From NCBI GenBank assembly GCA_021324885.1, contig JAJPIF010000008.1, positions 43,077 through 107,076 on the forward strand: a stretch of 64,000 nucleotides of DNA, in the 5' to 3' direction. Of this stretch, positions 8,537 to 17,276 are shown one piece after another. Every line of letters begins with the position of its first letter. The stretch's first letter is position 1. The DNA comes from Pseudomonadota bacterium. GTDB lineage: Bacteria > Desulfobacterota > Binatia > Binatales > Binataceae. The position numbers and the translations under genes were made by a program. The notes under the pieces are model-generated. The model was not told the DNA's origin, searched no databases, and saw only the letters and a program-made list of their open reading frames with translations.

Positions 8537-9553
8537 ATGACGATTGGCGACCGCCGAGCAGCCAGCCTGGTTTTCAGACTCACGGCACTGGTGTTGACGG
8601 TGGGTGTAAGCGCAATCGCGAAAGCGCAATCGGCCGCACCGCCCGCCCTCGTGCGCGAGGTGGCCTTCGTCTATCACACCGACATTACCGGAATAGATCC
8701 AAAAGCCCGTCACGTCGAGGCGTGGATTGCGCTGCCACGCCAGGATCGTTTTCAAACAGTCAGCGCGCTGTCGATCGACTGCCGCGTTCCCATCGAAGTG
8801 ATCGATCAGCCCCGCGGCAATCGAATTGCGCATCTGTCGGTCGATGCGCCTGTGCCTCATTCGATTGCGGTTACGATTCGCTTCAAGGTCCGCCGCATCG
8901 AGGAGACGGCCGATCTCCTGAAAGCCAAAAGAAACACTCCCGAGCCCCGCGACGGAACATTTGCCGTGGATCTGAGACCGGACCGTCTGATCCCGATCGA
9001 CGGCGAGATTGCCCGGATCAGCACCAGGCTCGGGCATGGCGAGGCGTCGGCTTATGACCAGGCGCGGGCGATTTACAATTATGTGATCGCAAACATGACT
9101 TATGATAAAACCGGCACCGGATGGGGCCGCGGCGACGCCCTCTACGCATGTGACTTCAAAAAGGGCAACTGCACCGATTTCCATTCCCTGTTCATCGCGA
9201 TCGCCCGTTCCCGCGGCATCCCGGCCCGGTTCACAATCGGCTTTCCACTGGGTTCCTCGAGCTCCGGCGTTATTTCCGGCTATCATTGCTGGGCGGAGTT
9301 TTATGCCGGCGGGCAATGGGTTCCGGTCGACGCCTCTGAAGCATGGAAGCATCCGGAACTGCGCGATTATTACTTCGGCCATCTTGACGCCAATCGAGTG
9401 GCGTTCACCAGCGGCCGCGATCTGAGACTGGTGCCCCCTCAGCACGGGGGACCGCTGAATTTTCTGATCTACCCCTGCGTCGAAGTGAACGGCGAACCGC
9501 TACCGCCATCGCAGATAGACAATCGATTCGAGTACCAAGCAATCGGCGGTTGA
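8537..9553 (+). CDS. exported transglutaminase-like cysteine peptidase
   Basis: Transglutaminase-like superfamily protein with a complete Cys-His-Asp triad: Cys212 in KGNCTDFHS, His250 in GYHCWAEF and Asp265 in WVPVDASEA, numbered from ATG 8537. A hydrophobic segment ending in AKAQSA predicts a signal peptide and periplasmic location. The roughly 150 residues before the catalytic domain form a beta-rich region. Bacterial relatives are mostly peptidases or amidases, not crosslinkers. It follows the ABC exporter genes in the same direction after about 40 bases, so it may belong to the same transcript. The alternative TTG at 8522 adds five residues. Confidence 0.8.
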   Translation: MTIGDRRAASLVFRLTALVLTVGVSAIAKAQSAAPPALVREVAFVYHTDITGIDPKARHVEAWIALPRQDRFQTVSALSIDCRVPIEVIDQPRGNRIAHLSVDAPVPHSIAVTIRFKVRRIEETADLLKAKRNTPEPRDGTFAVDLRPDRLIPIDGEIARISTRLGHGEASAYDQARAIYNYVIANMTYDKTGTGWGRGDALYACDFKKGNCTDFHSLFIAIARSRGIPARFTIGFPLGSSSSGVISGYHCWAEFYAGGQWVPVDASEAWKHPELRDYYFGHLDANRVAFTSGRDLRLVPPQHGGPLNFLIYPCVEVNGEPLPPSQIDNRFEYQAIGG

Positions 9554-9866
9554 CGCAAGCTCTTCCTTGCCTACGACTGAATGTGGGAAAGCTGGTGGCG
9601 CGCCGCATTGTTGCTGGTCTCGTCCAGGTCAGGCCCTCTGCGAGATCCGATATGCCGCCGCCGCATTGCCGCGCGGCGCTCGTCGGCGGGCAGGCAAATT
9701 AGCGATTGCGCGGATCGCGTCAGACTGATTCCCATCTGCGTCCGTTGCCCAACTGTTATTCTGAAAGCACGGGAATCTCAACGTTCGAACGGCATACGGC
9801 GATGGCTTTGGAGCGGCCCGCCGGGGATTGATAAAATCGGTTAAAGACGCAATCGGGAGTTTCGCA
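9554..9866. other. intergenic stretch, nothing supported
   Basis: About 310 bases between the transglutaminase-like gene and the VOC gene. An 87-codon plus-strand frame (9581-9844) has no ribosome binding site and an Arg/Ser-rich translation typical of a chance GC-rich ORF. No terminator or repeat was seen. Confidence 0.3.
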
Positions 9867-10250
9867 ATGAAGCTGGAGCGGCTCGATCATTATGGCCTGG
9901 AAGTAAACGATCTGAAGCGGGCCGAAGCATTTTACACTGGCGTATTAGGATTCAGTGTGGTCGCCCGTTTCGGCGACCAGGTGCTGATGGAATGTGGCGG
10001 GCAGAACCTCGCCCTGTTCGGGGTTGCTCGTGCGCCGCTGACGGCGGAGCAGCGCGCCGCGCTGATCAACCATCCGCTGGGCAAGGGCCATCACGCATTC
10101 AAAGTCGGGCGCGAGGATTTTTTGCAGGCGCGGGCGACGCTCACTGCGGCCGGCGTCGAGTGCGCCCCGGCGATCGACTGGGGCGATCACGATTGCATGT
10201 ACTTCCTCGATCCTGACGGCAACCTGCTGGAGCTGGTCAGCTATCGATAA
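9867..10250 (+). CDS. VOC family (glyoxalase/bleomycin-resistance/dioxygenase) protein
   Basis: Single-module vicinal oxygen chelate protein of 127 aa. It shows the paired beta-alpha-beta-beta-beta pattern, with a metal-ligand His at residue 7 (LDHYGLEV) and Glu near residue 121 (GNLLELVSY). The ATG at 9867 has GGGAGT upstream; the longer frame from 9828 is not needed. The DPDGNLLEL strand is typical of glyoxalase I-like and fosfomycin-resistance-like members. Substrate cannot be inferred. It is monocistronic and followed by a MITE-like element. Confidence 0.85.
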   Translation: MKLERLDHYGLEVNDLKRAEAFYTGVLGFSVVARFGDQVLMECGGQNLALFGVARAPLTAEQRAALINHPLGKGHHAFKVGREDFLQARATLTAAGVECAPAIDWGDHDCMYFLDPDGNLLELVSYR

Positions 10251-10300
10251 CTTCAAACAAACCAGCCGGCTCTTTTCCGTCCACCCTCTCCCCACATTTT

Positions 10301-10537
10301 GAGACTGTCAATTTTCGACAAAAACAAATTATAGGACAACTGGGCAGTCCTAATTTCCTCCCCCGATCGGGGGAGGATTAAGGTGAGGGACCTTAGCGCG
10401 CGGCGCTATTTTTCAGCGCCGCGCATATTATGTCTGGCGCCAAACCGAGCCAGACGCTAAGCACCACCCGGCGCTGGAAAAAAGCGCCGGTCTCTCCCGT
10501 CAAAGCGAGGCCTCAGACCAGGAAAATCGACAGTCTC
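10301..10537. mobile_element. 237-bp MITE-like element with terminal inverted repeats
   Basis: Bounded by 16-bp terminal inverted repeats (10301-10316 and 10522-10537) matching at 15 positions. Both ends are flanked by TTTT, which could be a 4-bp target duplication. The interior is non-coding and built of hairpins: 10333-10351, a perfect 20-bp palindrome at 10357-10376, stems at 10398-10424, 10432-10455 and 10468-10490. This layout matches non-autonomous miniature inverted-repeat elements or large REP-like units. No transposase is present, and no second copy was noticed in the window. Confidence 0.65.
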
Positions 10538-10602
10538 TTTTGTCGTAAAGAAGGGTGAGAGCGCCTGATACATTTCGAGCAATCAATTTGGAAGTGGTTG
10601 GT

Positions 10603-11784
10603 TCACTGCGGCTCGCCATCCGGCTCCGGTTCCAGGTTTGACGGCGGGGGCGCCTTGAGCTGGCTGTGCTCGTGTCCAACCTCGATCCATTTTTCGACCT
10701 GGCGGCGCTCGCGGACCAGGAAACTCTGGATCGCCTTGCGCAGCCCTGCATGGACGATGAAATGCATGCTGCGGGTGAACGCCGGATCGAAGCCGCGCAG
10801 CCATTTGTATTCGCCGCCGGCGCCCGGCTCGAAGCGATGATTGCCCACCCGGATGCAATGTTCGATCGCGGCGTAATAGCACACATTGAAATGCAGGAAT
10901 TTAAGCTCGCGGAACGTCCCCCAGTAGCGCCCATACATCACGCCGGCCTTCTGTACGTTAAAAGTGCCGGCGATAAGGCGATCGCGGTCGAAGGCGCAAA
11001 CCAGGCATAGATGGCGCTTGAAGGCGGCTATCAGGTCGAAAAACCTCGGTGTCAGGTACTGGCGTCCCCAGTAAAGCTTGTCGATGGTGGTGCGGTACAG
11101 CGCAAACATCGCAGGCAGCAGCTCGTCGGGAATTTCATCTCCGGCAAATACACGGATAGTGATCCCCTGCTTCTCCAGGACGGCGCGCTCATGACGCACG
11201 GCGTAACGTCGCTTGCTTTTGAGATGGGCCAGGTAGTCGTCGAAGCTGGCGTAATTGGCATTGTGCCAATGGTACTGGTAGCCGACACGTTCCATGAAAT
11301 GCAGCCGCCGCAGCACCTCGGCTTCCTCCTGGGAACAGAAATTAACGTGCACCGACGACAGGCGATTCTGGCTGCACAGCGAAATCAGCGCCCGGCCCAG
11401 CAATTCGGCCATCTCCGTCCGATCGCATCCGGGGCGGATCAGAAACCGCTGGCCCGTATGCGGCGTGAAGGGCACCGCGCACAGCAGCTTGGGGAAATAG
11501 CGGATGCCGGCGCGCTCGGCCGCCTCGGCCCATCCGTGGTCGAAGACAAATTCGCCCATGCTGTGGCTTTTGAGATAGACCGGGCAGGCGGCGGCCAGGG
11601 AACCGGTGCCGTCGCGGAGCACGATGTGATAGGGAGCCCATCCGCTGTCAGCCGCAGCGCTTTGGGACAGCTCCATCGCGTGCAGCCAGTCCCAATCCAG
11701 AAAGGGGCTGTCATTGGGGGCCAACAGCGAGTTCCATTGATCGCGCGGGATTTTGGCGATACCTGCTACGATTTCGGCTTTCAC
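10603..11784 (-). CDS. FemAB/GNAT-like acyltransferase (PF04339-type)
   Basis: A 393-aa soluble protein of the family long called peptidoglycan biosynthesis/recognition (DUF482), built on a tandem GNAT fold. Recognisable segments are SPFLDWDWLHAMELS near residue 26, the LKSKRRYAVRHERA stretch near 190, and GRYWG...LHFNVCYYAAIEHCI followed by FEPGAGGEYKWLRGFDP. No signal peptide is seen, so it is cytoplasmic. Such genes often stand beside clpS/clpA, as here, divergent from clpS across 85 bases. The acyl donor and acceptor are unknown; an N-end-rule-related or cell-wall amino-acyl role has been suggested for relatives only by similarity. Confidence 0.8.
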   Translation of the reverse strand: MKAEIVAGIAKIPRDQWNSLLAPNDSPFLDWDWLHAMELSQSAAADSGWAPYHIVLRDGTGSLAAACPVYLKSHSMGEFVFDHGWAEAAERAGIRYFPKLLCAVPFTPHTGQRFLIRPGCDRTEMAELLGRALISLCSQNRLSSVHVNFCSQEEAEVLRRLHFMERVGYQYHWHNANYASFDDYLAHLKSKRRYAVRHERAVLEKQGITIRVFAGDEIPDELLPAMFALYRTTIDKLYWGRQYLTPRFFDLIAAFKRHLCLVCAFDRDRLIAGTFNVQKAGVMYGRYWGTFRELKFLHFNVCYYAAIEHCIRVGNHRFEPGAGGEYKWLRGFDPAFTRSMHFIVHAGLRKAIQSFLVRERRQVEKWIEVGHEHSQLKAPPPSNLEPEPDGEPQ

Positions 11785-11869
11785 GGAAGGGGTCCTGCCA
11801 ATGCTCTACTGACTGCCCACGTCATCTGCTATTCTTTTTAAGGAAAAGCGAAGGCGAACGGGACTCAAG

Positions 11870-12211
11870 ATGGCAACGGGAAAGAGCAATCGCGGCAATG
11901 ACGGCGGCGCGGCGCGCGAGGAGGTCGTGATCGAGCGGCGCACGCAGACCAAAACCAAAAAGCCGTCCATGTACAAGGTTATTCTGCTCAATGACGATTA
12001 CACCCCGATGGAGTTCGTCGTCGAACTGCTCAAGGTAGTCTTTCATAAGCCGCATGCGGAAGCGACCCGGATCATGCTCCATGTCCATCAAAACGGGATG
12101 GGAATTGCGGGGATTTATCCATTTGAGATCGCGGAGACCAAGGTCCGCACCGTGGACGAACTGGCCCGCGAGAATCAGTTCCCGCTTAAGTGTACAATGG
12201 AAAGGGAATGA
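11870..12211 (+). CDS. clpS: ATP-dependent Clp protease adaptor ClpS
   Basis: Adaptor delivering N-degron substrates to ClpAP. The core shows [12 protein letters not shown], the HxxG-like helix region ([14 protein letters not shown]) and the C-terminal MEREXX-type end. The Asn-Asp pair in LNDDYT contacts the substrate alpha-amino group and is intact. An N-terminal tail of about 35 residues, rich in Gly, Lys and Arg, matches the flexible tail that enters the ClpA pore. At 113 aa the length is normal. It lies 45 bases before clpA in the standard clpS-clpA order. No strong Shine-Dalgarno is seen. Confidence 0.95.
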   Translation: MATGKSNRGNDGGAAREEVVIERRTQTKTKKPSMYKVILLNDDYTPMEFVVELLKVVFHKPHAEATRIMLHVHQNGMGIAGIYPFEIAETKVRTVDELARENQFPLKCTMERE

Positions 12212-12256
12212 CGGAGCGGGCTTTTGCTTGCGGCGCGCTCCAGCGATGATTGATTT

Positions 12257-14608
12257 ATGGCATCTTCTTCCGGTGTGATGATCAGCCGCGAGCTGCAGGT
12301 TACGCTGCAGCTCGCGATGACCGAGGCGGCCAACCGCCGCCATGAGTACGTCTGCATGGAGCATCTGCTCTACGCGATGCTGCATGACGCCACCGCCAGC
12401 AACATCCTGCGCCATTGCGGCGCCGACCTGGCGCGTCTGCGCAAGCGCCTGCTTAAGTACCTCGACGAGAAAATCGAGCGCGTGCCCGGGCATGGCCAGG
12501 TTTCGCCGCGGTATGCGCTGGGGGTGCAGCGCGTGCTCCAGCGTGCCGCCGCTCATGTGCAGTCGGCGGGCCGCCAGGAGATTAACGGCGGCAACGTGCT
12601 GGTCGCGATGTTCGCCGAACCAGATTCCTACGCTGTCTATTTCCTGCAGGAGGAAGAGGTGACGCGCTTCGACGTCGTCAACTATATCTCCCACGGCGTA
12701 TCCAAGGTCGAGCCGGACGAGGAGAAGGCGGGCGCCGAGGAGATCGAGGGCGAGGAGGAAGACGGCGAAGAGGGCGCGCATCCCCGCAAACAGTCCGCCG
12801 CCAGGGCGCTTCAGACCTACGCGGTAAATCTCAACGAAAAAGCGGCCAAAGGTCTGATCGATCCGCTGGTGGGACGCAAAAATGAGCTGGAGCGCGCGAT
12901 CCACGTGCTGCTGCGCCGGCGCAAGAACAATCCGATTTTCGTGGGCGAGGCGGGAGTGGGCAAAACCGCGATCGTCGAGGGGCTGGCGCTCGCGATTCAC
13001 AAGGGCGAGGTCCCCCCGCCGATGCGCGACTGCGAGATTTACGCGCTGGATATGGGCGCGGTGCTGGCCGGCACCAGGTATCGCGGCGATTTCGAGCAGC
13101 GGTTAAAGGGCGTGCTCAAGTCTGTAGTCGGCAATCCCAAACGCATCCTGTTCATCGACGAGATTCACACCATTGTGGGTGCGGGAGCGGCGTCGGGCAG
13201 CACCATGGATGCCTCCAACCTGCTTAAGCCCTCGCTGGCTTCGGGCGAGCTCAGATGTATCGGATCGACGACCTACCAGGAGTACAAACGCTCCTTCGAG
13301 CGCGACAAGGCGCTGGCCCGCCGCTTCCAGAGAATCGACGTGCTCGAACCGTCGCGCGAGGAAGCGCGCCAAATCCTGGCCGGGATCAAGGGCTATTACG
13401 AAAAGCATCATAACGTCACCTATGACGAAGAGGCGCTTGAAGCGGCTGTCGAACTTTCGGCGCGCTATATCAACGACCGCTATCTGCCCGACAAGGCGAT
13501 CGACGTAATCGACGAAGCAGGCGTCGGCGCCCGTCTGGGAGCCGCCGACGGCGAAACCGCAGTGGTCTCAGCCAAAGACGTCGAACGCGTGGTTTCGCGT
13601 ATCGCCAGGATCCCTGAACGAACGGTTTCAACCACCGACCGCGTCAAGCTCGAGACCCTGGAAGAGGAACTCAAAAAAGTCGTTTACGGCCAGGACCACG
13701 CGATCGAGGCGGTCGCGCGCGCAATTCGCATGTCGCGCAGCGGCCTGTCCCATCCGGACCGTCCTGTTGGCGCGTTCATGTTCGCGGGACCGACCGGAGT
13801 CGGCAAGACGGAAGTCGCCCGTCAGCTCGCCAAGGTGATGGGCGTGGAGTTCATCCGCTTCGACATGAGCGAGTACATGGAACGCCATACGGTGTCGCGC
13901 CTAATTGGCGCGCCGCCGGGGTATGTCGGCTTCGATCAGGGCGGGCTGCTAACCGACGCGATCAACCGCACCCCTCATTGCGTGCTGCTGCTCGACGAGA
14001 TCGAAAAGGCGCACCCCGACCTGTTCAATATCCTGCTCCAGGTGATGGATCACGCCTCGCTGGTCGATAACAACGGGCGCAAGGCGGACTTCCGCAACGT
14101 AATCCTGGTGATGACCACCAACGCGGGCGCGACGGAACTGACACGTGCGATGATCGGCTTTGGCAAGGACTATCGATCAGGCAACCCCAAGGACGCGATC
14201 GATCGGATGTTCAGCCCTGAATTCCGTAACCGCCTCTCCGGGATCGTCGAATTCACCCAGTTGTCGCCGGCCGTGATGGAGCGGGTGGTGGACAAGTTTA
14301 TCGCCGAGTTGGGCGAGCGGCTGGCCACCCAGAAAGTGGACCTCTCGATCACCGAGGCGGCGCGCAGATGGCTCGCGCAGCGCGGCTACGATCCACGCTT
14401 CGGCGCGCGCCCGATGGCGCGTCTGATCGAAACCGAGATCGCGCGGGTGCTGGCCGACGAAATCCTGTTCGGGCGGCTCAACGGCGGCGGCCATGTCACG
14501 GTGGACGCCGACCACGATCAGCTCAAGTTCGAGTATTTGCAGGGTGGCGGCCTTCCCGAAGGAATCCCGCAAGCCCCGGCCGAGGAACCCGAACCCGCGT
14601 CGAAATAA
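12257..14608 (+). CDS. clpA: ATP-dependent Clp protease ATP-binding subunit ClpA
   Basis: AAA+ unfoldase of 783 aa. Order: N domain (about 1-145) that binds ClpS; an acidic linker (about 150-175, Glu/Asp-rich); D1 with Walker A GEAGVGKT near residue 229 and Walker B ILFIDEIH near 297; D2 with Walker A GPTGVGKT near 510 and Walker [13 protein letters not shown] near 576. The ClpB-type coiled-coil middle domain is absent, which separates it from ClpB/ClpC. A MIGFGKD segment matches the ClpP-docking loop (IGF/IGL). The acidic linker is longer than in typical ClpA. No clpP is in the window. Confidence 0.95.
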   Translation: MASSSGVMISRELQVTLQLAMTEAANRRHEYVCMEHLLYAMLHDATASNILRHCGADLARLRKRLLKYLDEKIERVPGHGQVSPRYALGVQRVLQRAAAHVQSAGRQEINGGNVLVAMFAEPDSYAVYFLQEEEVTRFDVVNYISHGVSKVEPDEEKAGAEEIEGEEEDGEEGAHPRKQSAARALQTYAVNLNEKAAKGLIDPLVGRKNELERAIHVLLRRRKNNPIFVGEAGVGKTAIVEGLALAIHKGEVPPPMRDCEIYALDMGAVLAGTRYRGDFEQRLKGVLKSVVGNPKRILFIDEIHTIVGAGAASGSTMDASNLLKPSLASGELRCIGSTTYQEYKRSFERDKALARRFQRIDVLEPSREEARQILAGIKGYYEKHHNVTYDEEALEAAVELSARYINDRYLPDKAIDVIDEAGVGARLGAADGETAVVSAKDVERVVSRIARIPERTVSTTDRVKLETLEEELKKVVYGQDHAIEAVARAIRMSRSGLSHPDRPVGAFMFAGPTGVGKTEVARQLAKVMGVEFIRFDMSEYMERHTVSRLIGAPPGYVGFDQGGLLTDAINRTPHCVLLLDEIEKAHPDLFNILLQVMDHASLVDNNGRKADFRNVILVMTTNAGATELTRAMIGFGKDYRSGNPKDAIDRMFSPEFRNRLSGIVEFTQLSPAVMERVVDKFIAELGERLATQKVDLSITEAARRWLAQRGYDPRFGARPMARLIETEIARVLADEILFGRLNGGGHVTVDADHDQLKFEYLQGGGLPEGIPQAPAEEPEPASK

Positions 14609-14609
14609 A

Positions 14610-14654
14610 ATGGCTGCATGGGACAGGCTTTTCCAGCCTGTCCCATGCAGCCAT
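14610..14654. terminator. strong hairpin between clpA and the MetE-like gene
   Basis: Perfect 19-bp arms (14610-14628 and 14636-14654) with loop TTTTCCA. It sits between two convergent genes, two bases after the clpA stop, so it probably terminates both. There is no clear T-run on either side. Confidence 0.65.
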
Positions 14655-14662
14655 TGTGACAG

Positions 14663-15820
14663 TTACCCCCACAGCTTCGCTGATGCGATCCGGCAGCCTT
14701 CGGCCATCGCTTTGAACTTCAGCCAGACGACACCCGGATAGACCGGGGTCATACCGGCGAAGGTGGCAAAGCCGCAGTCGGTGCCGGCCATCAGATGGTC
14801 GCCGCCCACCACCGACGCCCAGTTCAGGAGGCGCTGCGCGACCAATTGCGGATGCTCGACGAAATTGGTGGTGGAATCGAGCACGCCCGGAATCAGCGTC
14901 TTGCCCTCGGGCAGCTTGACGGTCTCGAACACCTGCCATTCATGCTCATGGCGCGGGTTGGCGGCCTCCAGCGAAATCGTGGCCGGACGCGCCTTAAGCA
15001 CGATGTCGATAATGTCGGCCAGCGGCACATCATAATGATGCGGGCCTTCATAATTGCCCCAGCACAGATGCATCCGCATGCGCTCGGGCGCGATCTTGGC
15101 AGTCGCATGGTTGAGCGCCTCAACATGCATGCTGATGCGTTTGCGGAAATCGGCCAGGCTCATATCAGGGAACCAGATATGGCGGCTCATGGCGAGGTCG
15201 GGGCAGTCCAGTTGCAGCATCAGACCGGCTTCGCTGATCGCCTCGTACTCGACCTTCATCGCGTCGGCCAGCGCGCCCACATAAGCGTCGGGAGTTTTGT
15301 AGTAGCGATTGGAGAGAAAGCCGGAGATAACGCCGGGCGACGCCGCGCTCATGAAGGAGCTTTCAACCTCAACCCCACTGAGCGCCGCTTTGAGGTTGGC
15401 GATATCAGTGTGGACCTCGCGCAGGTCCTTGTATTTGATTGGGCCGTCGCACACCGGAGCCTTGATACTGCCCGTTCCGGCCCGCTCGAACATCCGCGCC
15501 GCCAGTTCAGGAAATTCCTTGAAATCGGCCAGCGCGAAGCCCGAACCAAACAGCGTTCCCTCACTTTCAAATCCGGTGAGGCGGTCCTTGACGTAGGTGG
15601 AATAGGAAATCTTGCTGACCTCGCCGTCGTTGACGACATCGACGCCGGACTCGGCCTGCTTGCGGACGATTTCATCCACGGCGGCGGCCAGGCAGGCGTC
15701 GAATGCAGAGGTATCACTCAGGCGGCCCGCCTCACGCGCCTCGATCATCTTCATCAGTTCAGGCGGGCGCGGCAGGCTGCCTGTATGGGTAGTCAAAATC
15801 CGCTTGCTGCTGTTTGGCAT
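14663..15820 (-). CDS. MetE-like cobalamin-independent methyltransferase family protein
   Basis: Resembles the C-terminal half of cobalamin-independent methionine synthase, as a stand-alone 385-aa protein. The zinc site is visible: His and Cys in MHLCWGN near residue 250, Glu in SLEAANP near 283 and Cys in GTDCGF near 347. It starts with THTGSLPRP, common to this family. Stand-alone members include methylcobalamin- or corrinoid-dependent methionine synthases and epoxyalkane:coenzyme M transferases, so methionine synthesis is not certain. The N-terminal folate-binding half of MetE is missing, which is normal for this subfamily. Convergent with clpA. Confidence 0.8.
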   Translation of the reverse strand: MPNSSKRILTTHTGSLPRPPELMKMIEAREAGRLSDTSAFDACLAAAVDEIVRKQAESGVDVVNDGEVSKISYSTYVKDRLTGFESEGTLFGSGFALADFKEFPELAARMFERAGTGSIKAPVCDGPIKYKDLREVHTDIANLKAALSGVEVESSFMSAASPGVISGFLSNRYYKTPDAYVGALADAMKVEYEAISEAGLMLQLDCPDLAMSRHIWFPDMSLADFRKRISMHVEALNHATAKIAPERMRMHLCWGNYEGPHHYDVPLADIIDIVLKARPATISLEAANPRHEHEWQVFETVKLPEGKTLIPGVLDSTTNFVEHPQLVAQRLLNWASVVGGDHLMAGTDCGFATFAGMTPVYPGVVWLKFKAMAEGCRIASAKLWG

Positions 15821-16221
15821 GGCTGCTCCTCCGACCCTGTTTGAAACAGTTTACAGCGCCTTGTCCCCGATCATGGTCGAAGGCGCCTGCTACAGTTGAA
15901 GCACGCTCCAAGGTTCGATCACAAGCGCAGGCGAGCCGAAGACGCATACCGTCCATCCGGCCCATACCTTGCCCGCGATTGGACCATAGAGTATCGGTCG
16001 TGAGCGGCAATCATGGCAGCCTCGGCACCATCGGCAATTTCCGGGCCATCGCACCCGTCCCCAACCCGAGCGGGCGCGATCCCATCAGGCGCCGGCGATG
16101 GCCGTTGAAGACGCGTTCTGGCTGAGGCCGCCGGTCACAACGGCGGCGATGCTGCTGCTTTCGCCGCGCGGCGCTATCGCGCTCCGCGCCACCGCAGAGG
16201 AGCATTAAAAAGGCGAGACCG
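15821..16221. other. intergenic stretch, nothing supported
   Basis: About 400 bases between the divergent MetE-like gene and a small membrane-protein gene. It should hold promoters for both directions. Short frames on both strands lack ribosome binding sites or recognisable sequence. Confidence 0.3.
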
Positions 16222-16752
16222 ATGCGGCTTTTTGGGTTGTCGATTCGGGACCTGCTCGCCTTTCCGTATCGGCTGGCAGTTCTGGAAACGTCAACACCGG
16301 TGGTGCGTGTGCTCAAGCGGATCGAGCAGGCCGTCGAACCGCGCAGGCTCTGGCGCTTTTCCCGGGTGCATCGGGACTTCGAAGGCGTGGTTTCGCGAAA
16401 CAATTTCAAAATCATGCGCATCATTCATTATCGCAACTCGTTTCTGCCGGTGATCGCGGGAACGGTTCAACCCCGGCTGCAGGGCGGCACCCGGGTCGAA
16501 ATCACGATGCGCCTGAATAAGGCTGTCGCCGCCTTTATGATGTTATGGGCCTGCGTCCCGCTCGCTATCCTGCTCTATGCCGGCCTCCTCGCTTCCGGAG
16601 CCCCAGGCGTGAGCAGCCTCCCAGCATTGGTCTTTGCGATAGCGGTGTTCTGTTTCGCCTACGTCATATGTGCCGGCGCTTTCAACGTCGAGGCACGCCG
16701 CGCGCTCGACCTTCTGATCAGGGTCGTCGAAACCAACGCCGACGGAACCTGA
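16222..16752 (+). CDS. hypothetical membrane protein, 176 aa
   Basis: The N-terminal 95 residues look soluble and beta-rich, ending in a pattern (IIHYRNSFLPVIAG, then GGTRVEITMRL) seen in uncharacterised bacterial membrane proteins. Two hydrophobic helices follow, about residues 105-127 and 133-153, then a short polar tail. AAGGCGAG precedes the ATG. No enzyme motif is visible. It stands alone, and its role is unknown. Confidence 0.6.
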   Translation: MRLFGLSIRDLLAFPYRLAVLETSTPVVRVLKRIEQAVEPRRLWRFSRVHRDFEGVVSRNNFKIMRIIHYRNSFLPVIAGTVQPRLQGGTRVEITMRLNKAVAAFMMLWACVPLAILLYAGLLASGAPGVSSLPALVFAIAVFCFAYVICAGAFNVEARRALDLLIRVVETNADGT

Positions 16753-16822
16753 CAGACGCGCGACGCTTGCAATGCCTATGGCAGGGTTGCTAAGAAAAGA
16801 AAGCTAGTGACGAAGGTAGTGC

Positions 16823-16849
16823 GCTACTGTCTCCTTTGGAGACAGTAGC
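16823..16849. repeat. perfect 12-bp inverted repeat with 3-base loop
   Basis: GCTACTGTCTCC (16823-16834), TTT, then its exact complement (16838-16849). It lies 70 bases after the preceding stop. No T-run follows, so it could be a weak terminator, an RNA-stabilising hairpin or an operator. Confidence 0.5.
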
Positions 16850-16893
16850 CTTGAAGCGGCAAATTATTATGCCACGGGATCTTAGACCGGGAA

Positions 16894-17139
16894 ATGTCAT
16901 TAGCCGGCGATAAAATCTGGGCCTCGCTTATCCGCCGCTTGCGGCGGCTGATCATTCGCGAGCGTACGGCCGGTGAAGTCGCGCTCGATATGATGTTGTT
17001 TGTATTGGGTGTGGCGTTTTTCTACGTGGTCGATGTGACCATTATCGCGCACGCCGCTCCGGCCGCATTTCAGGACCTGTTGGATCTGGCCGTCTATCTC
17101 ACCCGGCACACGGCAAGCTCAATCCAGTTCATGTACTGA
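16894..17139 (+). CDS. small hypothetical membrane protein, 81 aa
   Basis: Basic N-terminal third (two LRRL-like Arg clusters), then one clear membrane helix (about residues 32-53), then a short tail. The topology is plausible for a real small membrane protein, but no Shine-Dalgarno or homologue is recognised. Treat as tentative. Confidence 0.35.
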   Translation: MSLAGDKIWASLIRRLRRLIIRERTAGEVALDMMLFVLGVAFFYVVDVTIIAHAAPAAFQDLLDLAVYLTRHTASSIQFMY

Positions 17140-17276
17140 CCTTTTGCGCGTTTAAAACCCGCCCTTCAAGTTCGATAAACGCGGTTCTCTGTGAAACCAG
17201 CGACGGGAGCGTGCAGCCGGTTGACATACCGCCTGACTCGGGCGAAAACGGGCAGTACGCAGGGAGGACGCTAGCC

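Noticed and set aside
9581..9844. 87-codon plus-strand frame before the VOC gene
   Set aside because: No ribosome binding site, Arg/Ser-rich translation and no domain.
11822..13000. 392-codon minus-strand frame opposite clpS and clpA
   Set aside because: Mirrors the conserved clpS-clpA pair and has no motif.
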